Source: Methanoregula formicica SMSP (GTDB lineage Archaea; Halobacteriota; Methanomicrobia; Methanomicrobiales; Methanospirillaceae). Taken from it: a stretch of DNA of 64,000 bases. Shown here piece after piece: positions 43,732-52,802 of this stretch. The stretch lies in assembly GCF_000327485.1 (NCBI RefSeq), contig NC_019943.1:806001-870000 (forward strand). Reading direction: 5' to 3'. How positions within the stretch are numbered: the first letter of the stretch is position 1; every line of letters starts with the position of its first letter. A program made the position numbers and the translations under genes. The notes under the pieces are model-generated. The model was not told the origin of the DNA. It searched no databases and saw only the letters and a program-made list of their open reading frames with translations.

Positions 43732-44355
43732 TTATTTTTTTACCGCTGCAACTACATGTTCCCCCAGCATCCTGCCTTTCCGGTATGCCTCATCGAGAAT
43801 TTCAGGGAACCTGTTCAGGTCTTTTTTCCCATCCATGTCCCGCACCAGGATTTCGTCAGTGAGGGGACAGTCGATGATATCGCAGAATGCCAGAGCTGAC
43901 TGCCTTACCCCATCGAAGTTATCCGGGAGGTTCATTCCTGCAATGGAGATGAAGAGAGTATTCCGGTATTTCCGTTTTTCCGGTGCGACAAGCGGGGAGT
44001 TCCGCAGGTATTTTGCACAATAAAAGACCTGAAAGCGATCCATGAATGATTTGAGGGCGCCGGGGACTCCCATGGTCATGACCGGTGTAGCGATGATGAG
44101 ACTGTCGAGTGAGGCGAAGAGCGGATAGAGGCCGGTGATGCCGTCCTGCAATTTGCACCTGTCATTGTCGCGGCAGAAGTAGATCTCGCGGCATGGCGAA
44201 AATTCGAGTGACGGCACAATGACTGTCGTAACAGTGCATCCCGCCTCCCGCGCCCCGGCCACAGCGCGGCTGAGAAGCAGGGCCGTGTTTCCCTGCCGGC
44301 GCGGGCTGCCGAGGAGGGCGCAGATTGCTGGCTTTTCGTTATTTCCGGGTGACAT
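43732..44355 (-). CDS. NADPH-dependent FMN reductase-like flavoprotein
   Basis: This 207-residue protein has the flavodoxin-like FMN reductase start 'ICALLGSPRRQGNTALLLSRAVAGARE' (phosphate-binding loop) and 'SLIIATPVMTMGVPGALKSFMDRFQVFYCAKY'. A cysteine segment 'SPCREIYFCRDNDRC' sits where iron-sulfur flavoproteins (Isf) have CX2CX2CX4-7C; the spacing here is CX5CX5C, so cluster binding is uncertain. It lies on the opposite strand between hcgD and hcgE, convergent with hcgD. An electron-transfer role in cofactor synthesis would be a guess. Confidence 0.8.
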   Translation of the reverse strand: MSPGNNEKPAICALLGSPRRQGNTALLLSRAVAGAREAGCTVTTVIVPSLEFSPCREIYFCRDNDRCKLQDGITGLYPLFASLDSLIIATPVMTMGVPGALKSFMDRFQVFYCAKYLRNSPLVAPEKRKYRNTLFISIAGMNLPDNFDGVRQSALAFCDIIDCPLTDEILVRDMDGKKDLNRFPEILDEAYRKGRMLGEHVVAAVKK

Positions 44356-44592
44356 TTCCGGATTTGTTATTACATTTTTTACAATATTTAATACTTTATG
44401 TTATCTCAATTGAAAATAACCGGTATCGTCCCCCTTCCCCGCCAGAATGGTTAACACAGGGCGAAATCATCTTATGTTTTTAAAAGGGTCTTCAATGCCA
44501 AAAACTATAATTTTCCGGACTGCAAGGGATCCTATCATATTGTATTATGAAAATATGATTTTGTAACATTTATTCATAAAATATGGTGAAAT

Positions 44593-45231
44593 ATGGATCT
44601 GGCAGAGATGGAGAAGAGGAAGGCGCCATGGGGTGACGTTACCCTGATCGGGCTTGGCAGGCTTGGTCTGAGGACTGCCCTGAACCTGATGCAGGCGCAC
44701 CGGGGAGGCCCGTCCCGCATCACGGCAATAGACGAACAGACAATATCGCCGGACGACCTGATCTTCCGGTCCCTCGGTGGCATCGTGGGGGAGTATAAGG
44801 TCAGTTTTCTTGAAAAACTGGCCGGTCGCGGGTTTGGCAGGGATATCCAGGGAATTCCCCTCTATATCTCAGAAGAAAACCTGGACCTGATTCGCGGCGA
44901 TGTGGTATGTATCGAGATCGCCGGGGGCGATACCCTGCCGGTGACCGTACAGATTATCAGGCACGCCCAAAAGAACGGCATCGCGACAATCAGTACCATG
45001 GGGGTTTTCGGTGTCGGGGATGTGCCAGTACGGGTCTTGGAGATCGATGAAGCAGATATCAAAAATCCTATTGTTGATTACCTCAGGCAGAATGGAGTGA
45101 AGAATCACCGGCTTGTCGGCACCGGCAAGCTGATCCGGGACTGGGAGCCGGTCATCCCACCGGTCCTGGACCGTGTATCGCTTGCCATGGCATCAGAAAT
45201 CTTAAAAATGCTTCACGAAAAGAGATCATGA
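44593..45231 (+). CDS. hcgE: HcgE ThiF/E1-like adenylyltransferase
   Basis: This 212-residue protein has a Rossmann ATP-binding start 'VTLIGLGRLGLRTALNLMQAHRGGPSRITAIDEQTISPDDLIFRSLGG' typical of ThiF/E1 enzymes. HcgE adenylylates the carboxyl group of guanylylpyridinol before transfer to HcgF, a step toward the acyl ligand of the FeGP iron. It overlaps hcgF by four bases (ATGA). An AT-rich promoter precedes it (about 44550-44585). Confidence 0.88.
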   Translation: MDLAEMEKRKAPWGDVTLIGLGRLGLRTALNLMQAHRGGPSRITAIDEQTISPDDLIFRSLGGIVGEYKVSFLEKLAGRGFGRDIQGIPLYISEENLDLIRGDVVCIEIAGGDTLPVTVQIIRHAQKNGIATISTMGVFGVGDVPVRVLEIDEADIKNPIVDYLRQNGVKNHRLVGTGKLIRDWEPVIPPVLDRVSLAMASEILKMLHEKRS

Positions 45232-45755
45232 TCCGCATTGCCACGGCCGAATGTTTCACCCATGGGCTGGTCGGGAAAGAGATCCATGCGCTCTCCCGGG
45301 GTTATCCGCTGGATTTTGGGTGGCGTCCCGATCCCGCGCTCCCCTGCGTCTCGCTGGTTGCAGCACTCTTCATTCCCACCCTCTCCGGTGTCCACCATAT
45401 CCTCGGCATCAGGCCGGTGCCGCCATTCGAGGTCATCGATGATATCAAGGTGTACGACCAGCAGGGCGACGAGATGATGGCGCTGAAGATGGCGGAGGCG
45501 GTCCGGGAGATAACGCAGGCCGATATCGGCATCGGCACGACAGCCGGCATCGGGAAAGGGGGAATCGCCGTTGTCACGACGGAGATCAAACTGCTGACAA
45601 CCTCCGGGATCGATGCCGATCTCCGATCATCGCCTGCCGGACGCATTCTCGAACGGCAGGCACATGGCGTTAAGAAAACCCTCCATACTCTGGAATGCCT
45701 GCTGATGAACCGGATTCCCCCTGAGTGCGGGGAGGATTTTCTCCGGCTTGATTAA
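45228..45755 (+). CDS. hcgF: HcgF cofactor-synthesis protein (UPF0254)
   Basis: This 175-residue protein matches HcgF/UPF0254: 'ATAECFTHGLVGKEIHALSRGYPLDFG', with the Cys near residue 9 that forms a thioester with the guanylylpyridinol, and 'DIGIGTTAGIGKGGIAVVTTEIKLLTTSGIDADLRSS'. It receives the adenylylated precursor from HcgE. The gene is translationally coupled to hcgE. An acidic C-terminus ends in 'ECGEDFLRLD'. Confidence 0.88.
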   Translation: MIRIATAECFTHGLVGKEIHALSRGYPLDFGWRPDPALPCVSLVAALFIPTLSGVHHILGIRPVPPFEVIDDIKVYDQQGDEMMALKMAEAVREITQADIGIGTTAGIGKGGIAVVTTEIKLLTTSGIDADLRSSPAGRILERQAHGVKKTLHTLECLLMNRIPPECGEDFLRLD

Positions 45756-45991
45756 TATTTTCTCCGTCTGCTGGCAATTTCTGTTTTGTACCGGTGAGAG
45801 AGTATACCGGATGAGTGTGTAATAAACGGGGTTTACCGACAATCCTTCAGCATATATGTGAGTAGTTGCCGGCGACAATATTTACTGCCGGAAACCGGGG
45901 TAATCTTCTGAGTGCCTGACTGAATACTATTCGGACCCGCTACACAGGGACTTGGCCAGGAGATGCCGGCAGTCCGTGTTCTCTCGGGTAA
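45756..45991. other. Convergent intergenic region
   Basis: About 235 bases between convergent hcgF and the Hmd-related gene; only short T-rich runs that could act as terminators are visible. Confidence 0.35.
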
Positions 45992-47017
45992 TTACTCGAA
46001 CATCTTCCGCATGCAGCGCTTGATGATCCCGTCTGCCGCCGTTGCTCCCATGATGGTCTTGAGTTCCCGGGTCAGCGCCTGGGCAGCGACCAGATCCGTG
46101 TGACGGATTTCCCCGCTGTTGATCCACTTCAGGTAATCCCCGTCAATCCCCGAGAGGGTGGCGAGCGCGGCATCGAGTTCTCCCTGACCCTCCCGGATAT
46201 GCATGGAGCGGGCGCTCTTTACCAGCAGTTCCGGGTTGATGGCCTTCAGCATTCCGTTGACGCCCGATGTCTCGACAAGCGATGCGATCGTCTGAAGAGT
46301 CAGGAGGATCTGCTTCTCGACCATCTCCGGCGGAGCCTTTATTACATTTATCCCAACGTCGAAATAATCGATGATGCCCGAGACGGTGACTGCCGTGACA
46401 AGCGATCCCATGTCCGAGACGGCAGCGGATACATCGGCAGGGACAACATATGCATCCTTCCCGCAGCTCTTCGCCAGGGCAACGCACTTCTGGATCTGTG
46501 CATCTGTTGCAAGGTCGAGATCGTTGGTGGCATGCCCGCTGATCACATAGTGGCCGTGCTTCGGGGTACCGGGCACAGCGGCCGGGTGCAGGGAGGTGAT
46601 CCCCACATCCTTCCGTTCGAGCCGGATTTCCCGTTCCAGTACGTACCAGACGACGACGGGGGAGACGGTACAGGTCGTTGCAATGATGCCGTCCGGCAGG
46701 AGATGTTTGACAATATTCTTGGCGATACGGAAGGTGCTCTTCCCAAAGGGCGTGAAGAAGACCGCGATCTCGGCATGGCGGGCTGCTTCCGTATCGTCGG
46801 AAGTGACCTTCACGCCGGCCGTCTCGACGGCTTTCCAGTGGTCGGCCGTGAGCATGTTCCGGTTCGGTTCCGCGAGGTACGTCTCGTGGCCGGCCTTTGC
46901 AAATTCCATTGCCATCCTGCTCCCGCCAAATGGCGGCTCTCCCCCGAATACCAACGGGAGATTCAGCTGGTTCACGTAGAGATCCTGGTTTCCGGCACCG
47001 TACACTGCAACTTTCAT
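45992..47017 (-). CDS. Hmd-related dehydrogenase-like protein (TIGR01724 type)
   Basis: This 341-residue protein starts 'MKVAVYGAGNQDLYVNQLNLPLVFGGEPPFGGSRMA', a Rossmann fold matching the M. jannaschii MJ1338 group of H2-dependent methylene-H4MPT dehydrogenase-related proteins. Compared with the true Hmd here, the segment with the catalytic His ('GCYRTHAAAG') is absent, but a Cys is kept in 'TTCTVSPVVVW' where Hmd has its iron ligand ('THACTIPATKF'). 'HPAAVPGTPKHGHYVISG' replaces the 'HPGAVPEMKGQVFISEG' of Hmd. Function is not established. It is divergent from hcgG, which suggests co-regulation with the cofactor genes. Confidence 0.85.
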   Translation of the reverse strand: MKVAVYGAGNQDLYVNQLNLPLVFGGEPPFGGSRMAMEFAKAGHETYLAEPNRNMLTADHWKAVETAGVKVTSDDTEAARHAEIAVFFTPFGKSTFRIAKNIVKHLLPDGIIATTCTVSPVVVWYVLEREIRLERKDVGITSLHPAAVPGTPKHGHYVISGHATNDLDLATDAQIQKCVALAKSCGKDAYVVPADVSAAVSDMGSLVTAVTVSGIIDYFDVGINVIKAPPEMVEKQILLTLQTIASLVETSGVNGMLKAINPELLVKSARSMHIREGQGELDAALATLSGIDGDYLKWINSGEIRHTDLVAAQALTRELKTIMGATAADGIIKRCMRKMFE

Positions 47018-47171
47018 GGATTCACCAAAACCCTGTTCGGGCAGAGAAATGTTGGTAATACTTTGTATAAAGATTGTAGCACGGATTAATACGTGTTAAG
47101 TAATTTGTATAAAATTTTATATACAATGCTGGCGAAGACCTAACCGGATTATCCCGTGTTCAGGTGATCGT

Positions 47172-48689
47172 GTGTCCGATATTGTCCGGGAAGCAGCCCG
47201 TAATGCCGATGCAGCGTGGGAGTTGTCGCGGATGAAAAAGGATCCCGCGGAGATCGTCAGTGCGGTCTCCGAATTGCACCGGGAGGAGGCGATCGCGCTC
47301 GGGAACAACTTCAAGCGGTTCCCGCTGGGATGCGACCTTACGGAGATCTTTGTCGGGACCTGTGCATCCGATATGGAAAAGATCGATATCCTGGGCAATT
47401 GCCAGCTCTCCGATGCCATCGGGGCATCCATCCATGTCTGTGCCTATGCGTTTGCCGATATTGCCGAAGCGCACGGTATGAAAGGCATTGACCTGTACCG
47501 GGAAGTGCGGGAACTTACCGAAGTCCCGCTCGATCTGGATCATTTCGGGAGTTTCGGGCCCATGAGGCTCCCCAAGGATATCATCGGCTGCCAGGGACAA
47601 TGTTATAATACCGGGCCCCCGTTCTCCGGCTGTCCGCGCGACCGGATCCATTCCCGGCTGCTGGACAAAGAAAAGGAAGCGATCGCTGACCGGGAAGAGT
47701 GGGTGAAGATCTCCTCATCTGTTGCAGTGAACGTGAGTTGTGTGCAGGGCGCACAGGGTCATGCTGCCCCGCTCGAAGAGGCGCGCGAGATCGCAGAACT
47801 GGCAATAAAATTCGGTAAGGTGGTTGAGGCGATCCTCTTCGTGGGCGATGGGGACGAGGATCTGCTACGCGGGTTTACTGCCGCACTGGAACTGGGTGCC
47901 GACGTCTTTGTCATCGAAGGCGGCCCGTTCAATTGTGCAAAAAACCGCCTGGATGCTTTTGCCCGCGCGGTTGCAGCCGCACGCATCCTTGCTCCCGGAA
48001 AGGTCGTGGCAACCAATGGTGCGTACGAGGATGAATGCCGCATCGGCCTTCGAGCAGGGCTCAACGCGATCATCACCGGGTTCCCGAAAAACCATCACGG
48101 GTACATGTGCGGGTATGCCCCGGGAACGGCCCGGCGGGGAAATTTCGGTTTGCCCCGGGTGCTCCGGATAATCCGGGAGGAAGTACGGGACGGGCAGACG
48201 CGGGCTCCGATAATGAAGGAGGAGGTGGAGGCGTTGGCCCGTGCAGTCAAGATCGTTGGCCCCGAACATGTCTACCCCGAAAAGATCGGGGATTGCGCTG
48301 TCGGTGACGCCCACTGGGTCTGCCTGCAGTCAACGCCACTCTACCACCGGGTCGGGATTTCAAAGACAGCGGCCGGTATTTCCTCAATGGCAAAAGAGGG
48401 ATTGCTTGGCGATACTGTTGCGCTTCTTGGCGGCAGGTTCGTCTCATGGGTCCTTGCCCGGGAACTGGAAGGGTATGTTGACCGGATTATTATCAGCGAC
48501 ACCGATCCCCGGGTTGAGAACGTGACGGTTGAGAACCTCCGGGGCGCCCTCAGGATGGATATCGAGCAGGGCGGGTCTGACGATCGGTTGTCGGCCAGCC
48601 GGTCTGATGCCGCGATCGTCTGTTCAACAATCCCTTCAATTAACCGGAAGATTTCCCTGGGTGTCAGGAACCCGATCTCCCTTCTTTGA
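47172..48689 (+). CDS. hcgG: HcgG, FeGP-cofactor synthesis protein
   Basis: This 505-residue protein (GTG start with AGGTGAT just upstream, 47162-47168) matches HcgG: 'ALGNNFKRFPLGCDLTEIFVGTCASDMEKIDILGNCQLSD', a Cys-rich 'IIGCQGQCYNTGPPFSGCPRDR' and 'NHHGYMCGYAPGTARRGNFGLPR'. The last 150 residues form a fibrillarin-like or NAD-binding-like domain. HcgG is needed for cofactor assembly, perhaps for the CO or acyl ligands. It lies between the Hmd-related gene and hmd. Upstream TTGGTAATAC (47052-47061) sits in the divergent promoter. Confidence 0.88.
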   Translation: MSDIVREAARNADAAWELSRMKKDPAEIVSAVSELHREEAIALGNNFKRFPLGCDLTEIFVGTCASDMEKIDILGNCQLSDAIGASIHVCAYAFADIAEAHGMKGIDLYREVRELTEVPLDLDHFGSFGPMRLPKDIIGCQGQCYNTGPPFSGCPRDRIHSRLLDKEKEAIADREEWVKISSSVAVNVSCVQGAQGHAAPLEEAREIAELAIKFGKVVEAILFVGDGDEDLLRGFTAALELGADVFVIEGGPFNCAKNRLDAFARAVAAARILAPGKVVATNGAYEDECRIGLRAGLNAIITGFPKNHHGYMCGYAPGTARRGNFGLPRVLRIIREEVRDGQTRAPIMKEEVEALARAVKIVGPEHVYPEKIGDCAVGDAHWVCLQSTPLYHRVGISKTAAGISSMAKEGLLGDTVALLGGRFVSWVLARELEGYVDRIIISDTDPRVENVTVENLRGALRMDIEQGGSDDRLSASRSDAAIVCSTIPSINRKISLGVRNPISLL

Positions 48690-48954
48690 TCCACCCGGCC
48701 ATTTTTCCAGGAAGAGTCCGTTATTCATATCCTGTCTTCTGTACGGGCCCCGGTCGATAGATGGAAGATACAATAGCGGATATCAAATCAAAAAATATAT
48801 TACTGAATAAGTAGAGTCGATCATACTACTTGTAAAAGTCGTAAGATTATATGCTACTTCTTTTACAGGTATTGGGAAAAATTGTTACACTGTTAAAAAT
48901 ACGTGATAACGTGTTTTACATGGATTTGGCAGCGTGACAATGCGGAGAATTACA
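48690..48954 (+). promoter_or_regulatory. hmd promoter region with inverted repeat at 48827-48871
   Basis: TACTTGTAAAAG (48827-48838) and CTTTTACAGGTA (48860-48871) form an inverted repeat with one mismatch and a 21-base spacer, about 85-130 bases before hmd. An AT-rich stretch with TATA-like potential (48886-48920) follows, then GGAG (48943) before ATG 48955. The repeat could be an operator for control of [Fe]-hydrogenase. Confidence 0.55.
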
Positions 48955-49992
48955 ATGAGCATAAAAAAAGTTGCAATACTCGGTGCAGGATGTTATCGTA
49001 CCCACGCAGCCGCGGGAATCACGAACTTTGCACGAGCCTGTAAAGTTGCAGAGCAGGTTGGAAAGCCGGAAATTTCCATGACCCACTCAACCATCATCAT
49101 GGGCGCGGAACTCAAGTACCTGGCAGGAATCAATGATATCACGGTATCGGATCCCGTTTTTGACGGCCAGTTCACCGTGATCAAAGACTTCGATTACAAA
49201 GAAGTCATGAAAGCCCACAAGAGCGGCAATCCCGAATCGATCATGCCGCAGATCCGGAAGAAAGTGAAGGAAGTGGCAAAGGACCTGCCCAAGCCCCCGA
49301 AGGGTGCGATCCATTTCACCCACCCCAAGGATCTCGGGATGAAGGTCACGACCGATGACCGGGAGGCTGTCAGGGATGCGGACTGGATCATCACCTGGCT
49401 CCCCAAGGGAGACATGCAGAAAGCGATCATCGAGAGGCACGCGGATGTCATCAAGGACGGCGCCATCATCACCCATGCCTGCACTATCCCGGCCACCAAG
49501 TTCCACCATATCTACGATGAACTGGGCCTGCTCAAGAAGAAGAACGTCCAGGTTTCCTCGTATCATCCCGGTGCGGTACCGGAGATGAAAGGGCAGGTCT
49601 TCATCTCTGAAGGGTATGCATCTAAGGATACTATCGACCAGCTGATGACGATCGGGAAGACCGCACGCGGCGAGGCATTCACGCTCCCGGCGGATATGCT
49701 CGGACCTGTCTGCGACATGTGCGCAGCACTCACCGCTGTCACCTATGCCGGTATCCTGACCTACCGTGAATCCGTCATGAACGTACTTGGAGCACCGGCC
49801 GGATTCACGCAGATGATGGCTAAGGAATCTCTCGAGCAGATCACGGCGCTCATGAACCGGGTGGGCATTGACAAGATGGAGGAGCACCTCAACCCCGGCG
49901 TATTCCTCGGGACCGCAGATTCGATGAACTTCGGTGCAGTTGGCGAAATTCTGCCCCCTGTTCTCAAGGCACTCGAGAAGCGGAAGAAATAA
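48955..49992 (+). CDS. hmd: Hmd, H2-forming methylene-H4MPT dehydrogenase ([Fe]-hydrogenase)
   Basis: From ATG 48955 the protein has 345 residues; GTG 48934 and ATG 48940 are upstream options, but GGAG at 48943-48946 fits 48955. 'VAILGAGCYRTHAAAGITNFARA' contains the catalytic His (His14 in M. jannaschii), 'ITHACTIPATKF' the Cys that ligates the iron (Cys176), and 'SYHPGAVPEMKGQVFISEGYAS' is diagnostic. Hmd uses H2 to reduce methenyl- to methylene-H4MPT and contains the FeGP cofactor, with no nickel. It is favoured under nickel limitation. All seven hcg genes lie within 9 kb upstream. Confidence 0.95.
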   Translation: MSIKKVAILGAGCYRTHAAAGITNFARACKVAEQVGKPEISMTHSTIIMGAELKYLAGINDITVSDPVFDGQFTVIKDFDYKEVMKAHKSGNPESIMPQIRKKVKEVAKDLPKPPKGAIHFTHPKDLGMKVTTDDREAVRDADWIITWLPKGDMQKAIIERHADVIKDGAIITHACTIPATKFHHIYDELGLLKKKNVQVSSYHPGAVPEMKGQVFISEGYASKDTIDQLMTIGKTARGEAFTLPADMLGPVCDMCAALTAVTYAGILTYRESVMNVLGAPAGFTQMMAKESLEQITALMNRVGIDKMEEHLNPGVFLGTADSMNFGAVGEILPPVLKALEKRKK

Positions 49993-50040
49993 TCCATCCC
50001 CCTTTTTGTTCACCTCGGTAATTATGTCCGGGCCGCATCC

Positions 50041-50871
50041 ATGAATCCCCTTTTTTTGCACCATCACGACCATGCTGTCCCCCCTGATGCACCGGGAGGA
50101 AAGATCGCAGGGTCTTCCCCGTTCACTATCGCGGTCTCGGGAAAAGGCGGTACCGGAAAGACGACGTTTTCCGCGCTCTTAATCCGGGAACTGGTTTCGC
50201 TGGGCGAGAGCCCGATCCTTGCCGTGGATGCGGACCCGAATGCAAACCTCCACGAAGCACTCGGCCTTGTAGTGGGCGAGACGCTCGGGTGCATGAGAGA
50301 AGACGCTTTCAACCGGCAGATCCCCGGTGGAATGGGCCGCAAGGAGTACCTCCGCTACCGGTTCCAGCAGGTGCTTGTCGAAGCCGAGCACCTGGACCTG
50401 GTTGCGATGGGGCGGCCGGAAGGACACGGATGCTATTGTTTTGCCAACGATGTTCTCAGGGAATCCATGCTGCAACTCGGGCAGCATTACCGGTTCCTGG
50501 TCATCGATACCGAGGCAGGGATGGAGCATATCAGCCGGGGTACTATCGGGCACCCCGACCTGCTCCTGATCGTAAGCGATCCCGGTGCCCGCGGCCTCCG
50601 GACAATCGTGCGAATCCGGTCGATTGCCGCCCAGCTGGGCCTTGAGGACGGCCGTATCCATACCGTAATCAACCGGTTCAGGGGCGATCTGGCTCCTGTC
50701 GGGATCGGGGATCGGGATCCGCTCTGCGTGATCCCGTATGATCCAGAGATCGAACAGGCCGACCTTGCGGGTGAGCCGGTTTCCCAGATCGCTACCGCGA
50801 GCCCTGCCCGTACCGCGATCCGGGATCTTGCCCGGAAAATCCGGGAAATGGCCCGGAACGAACCCGGATGA
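50041..50871 (+). CDS. CooC/MinD-like metallo-ATPase
   Basis: This 276-residue P-loop protein has the deviant Walker A 'VSGKGGTGKTT' (about residues 32-42), 'ILAVDADPNANLHEALGL' and the CooC-type CXC motif in 'GHGCYCFANDVLR' (about 129-141). CooC proteins mature Ni-CO dehydrogenase; the CXC pair binds metal at the dimer interface. No CO dehydrogenase gene is in the window. The N-terminus 'HHHDHAVPPD' is His-rich and could bind metal. It is 48 bases after hmd on the same strand, so they may share a transcript. Confidence 0.8.
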   Translation: MNPLFLHHHDHAVPPDAPGGKIAGSSPFTIAVSGKGGTGKTTFSALLIRELVSLGESPILAVDADPNANLHEALGLVVGETLGCMREDAFNRQIPGGMGRKEYLRYRFQQVLVEAEHLDLVAMGRPEGHGCYCFANDVLRESMLQLGQHYRFLVIDTEAGMEHISRGTIGHPDLLLIVSDPGARGLRTIVRIRSIAAQLGLEDGRIHTVINRFRGDLAPVGIGDRDPLCVIPYDPEIEQADLAGEPVSQIATASPARTAIRDLARKIREMARNEPG

Positions 50872-51018
50872 AAAAATGTCCGCTGGAGGGGGTCGCCCAT
50901 GGGCGATCCAGTCATTCCCGCCTGTCTGGGTCAGATCGGTTTTCCCTGGCGGAAGGGGATCGGCGGTGTTCCGTTTGCCGGGGAATTCTGTATAATCCTT
51001 GATAATCTGGTGAGTTTC

Positions 51019-52239
51019 ATGGTGGCTGTAACCGAAGAGATCGAGTTCCAGGGTCATATCATCGATTCATCGATCCTGCCAAAAGCTCTGGACACGATCA
51101 TCGACATGAAAGGATCCTTTGAGATCCTGCGGCTTGATGTGGGGAAAAAGAAGAAGGATGAGAGTTATTGCCGGATCCTTGTCCGGGGTCCTAGTAAATT
51201 ATTTGCCGAACTGGAGAACCAGGGAGCACTTCTTCCCAGGACAGAAGTGAAAACCAGGGCCGCTCCGCGTGACGGCGTACTGCCGGACAATTTCTATGGG
51301 ACAACCCCTCACCCGACCCGCGTCTTCCTCAAAGGCAGGTGGAGGGAGGTTAAGGATATCGAGATGGACTGCATCATTGTCATCGATAAGGGAAAACCCG
51401 TTTGCCGGAGGCAGGGTATTGTCAGGAAAGGGGATCGTATCGTCACCGGTTTTGCCGGCGTGAAGGTCGAGCCGCCCCAGCGATCGCGGTCGCCTGCCAA
51501 TATCTTTGGTTTTATGTCAAGCACGGTCTCTCCTGAAAAGCCGGTCAATGCCATGATAAAAGACCTGGCACGGGAGATGAAGAAGATCCATGACCGGAAC
51601 GGTTCCATCATCCATGTCATGGGGACGGCAATGGCTCATACCGGGGCAGACAAGGCCCTGCAGGACCTGATCGGGCTGGGATATGTCCAGGCTCTCTTCA
51701 CAGGGAACGGCTTCGCTGTCATGGATGTGGAGAAACAATTGTTCGGGACCACGCTCGGGATGGACGGCAGGACCGGCAGGGTCCTTATGAGTGGCTATAA
51801 AAGTCATCTCATTGCAATAAACGAGATCCGCAAGGCAGGCAGCATACGGAAGGCGGTGGACAAGGGGGTACTGAAAAGCGGCGTGTTGTTCGATTGCGTG
51901 ACAAAGAAGATCCCCTTTGTGATTGGGGGCTCACTGAGAGACGACGGCCCCCTGCCGGACACCATCAGCGATGTCATGCGGGCACAGGACGAGATGAGGA
52001 CCTTTGTCAGGAAAGCGGATATGTGCATCATATGCGCATCCATGCTGCACGGGATCGCTGTCGGCAACATGCTCCCTTCGCGGGTGAAGACCATTGCCGT
52101 GGATATCAATCCCTATGTCGTGACGCGCTTACAGGACCGTGGAACGACTCATGCACTCGGTCTCGTAACTGATCCGGCGATCATGCTCCCCCGCCTTGTG
52201 CGGGAGATCCAGTTCCTTGAATCGGGCATCCCTGAATGA
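51019..52239 (+). CDS. TIGR00300 (LOR/SDH-like) protein, candidate archaeal ornithine cyclodeaminase
   Basis: The frame is open from 50899, but the ATG at 51019 (MVAVTEEIEFQGHIID) begins the conserved protein, 406 residues. It has the LOR/SDH N-terminal part ('IEFQGHIIDSSILPKALDTIIDMKGSFEILRLDVG') and a Rossmann-like C-terminal part ('IIHVMGTAMAHTGADKALQDLIGLGYVQALFTGNGFAVMDVE', 'VKTIAVDINPYVVTRL'). A methanococcal homologue has been described as an ornithine cyclodeaminase converting ornithine to proline with NAD. It follows the CooC-like gene, but a functional link is not clear. Confidence 0.78.
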   Translation: MVAVTEEIEFQGHIIDSSILPKALDTIIDMKGSFEILRLDVGKKKKDESYCRILVRGPSKLFAELENQGALLPRTEVKTRAAPRDGVLPDNFYGTTPHPTRVFLKGRWREVKDIEMDCIIVIDKGKPVCRRQGIVRKGDRIVTGFAGVKVEPPQRSRSPANIFGFMSSTVSPEKPVNAMIKDLAREMKKIHDRNGSIIHVMGTAMAHTGADKALQDLIGLGYVQALFTGNGFAVMDVEKQLFGTTLGMDGRTGRVLMSGYKSHLIAINEIRKAGSIRKAVDKGVLKSGVLFDCVTKKIPFVIGGSLRDDGPLPDTISDVMRAQDEMRTFVRKADMCIICASMLHGIAVGNMLPSRVKTIAVDINPYVVTRLQDRGTTHALGLVTDPAIMLPRLVREIQFLESGIPE

Positions 52240-52802
52240 GTGAAAATCTGAAGAAGAGAACGCGGGGTCCGGATAAAACGCATTGCCCGCCCGTGAAAAC
52301 CGGGGAATGCCCGGGGGGCATTTCCCGGAGATTATGGTGTCTGACCGTCCCCGTCTCACCGAATCCTATGCTGGTCCGGTATGGACGGCTCGTGATCATG
52401 CTGGCAGCTTGTAGCCACGATTCCTTGCGGAACCGAACCGTACCCAGCCTCCCGATACGGGGGGCAGGTATCCTGTAAGTCGTTTCGTTCTGGTTATCGG
52501 ATCGCACCCGGCCCCATCGAGGCATATGGGCGGGCTGACCATCCTTCTCATCCCTGCTTGTTCTCGTATTCTGTACCTGTTTCCGGGGGGACTCATTCCC
52601 GCATCCCCGGAAACGCCCTGCTGGTTGTGAGGGAACCTGGGTGAATGAGCCGGTCCGGCTGGCGAACCAGTCGCAACCTGATTTCTTTATCCGGCTTACG
52701 AGGTAATAAGTTTTTATATTTTCATATGAAAAAGTGTGATGCTGGAACCTTGTACCTGCCTGGTGTTTTCTGCACCCGGTATCCAGATCTCCCGGTGGAT
52801 AC
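52240..52802. other. Intergenic, no gene seen
   Basis: About 560 bases. A block at 52703-52740 with 'TTTTTATATTTTCATATGAAAAAGTGTG' resembles AT-rich blocks at 37387-37420, 58840-58872 and 59552-59582, which may be related promoter elements. Confidence 0.45.
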
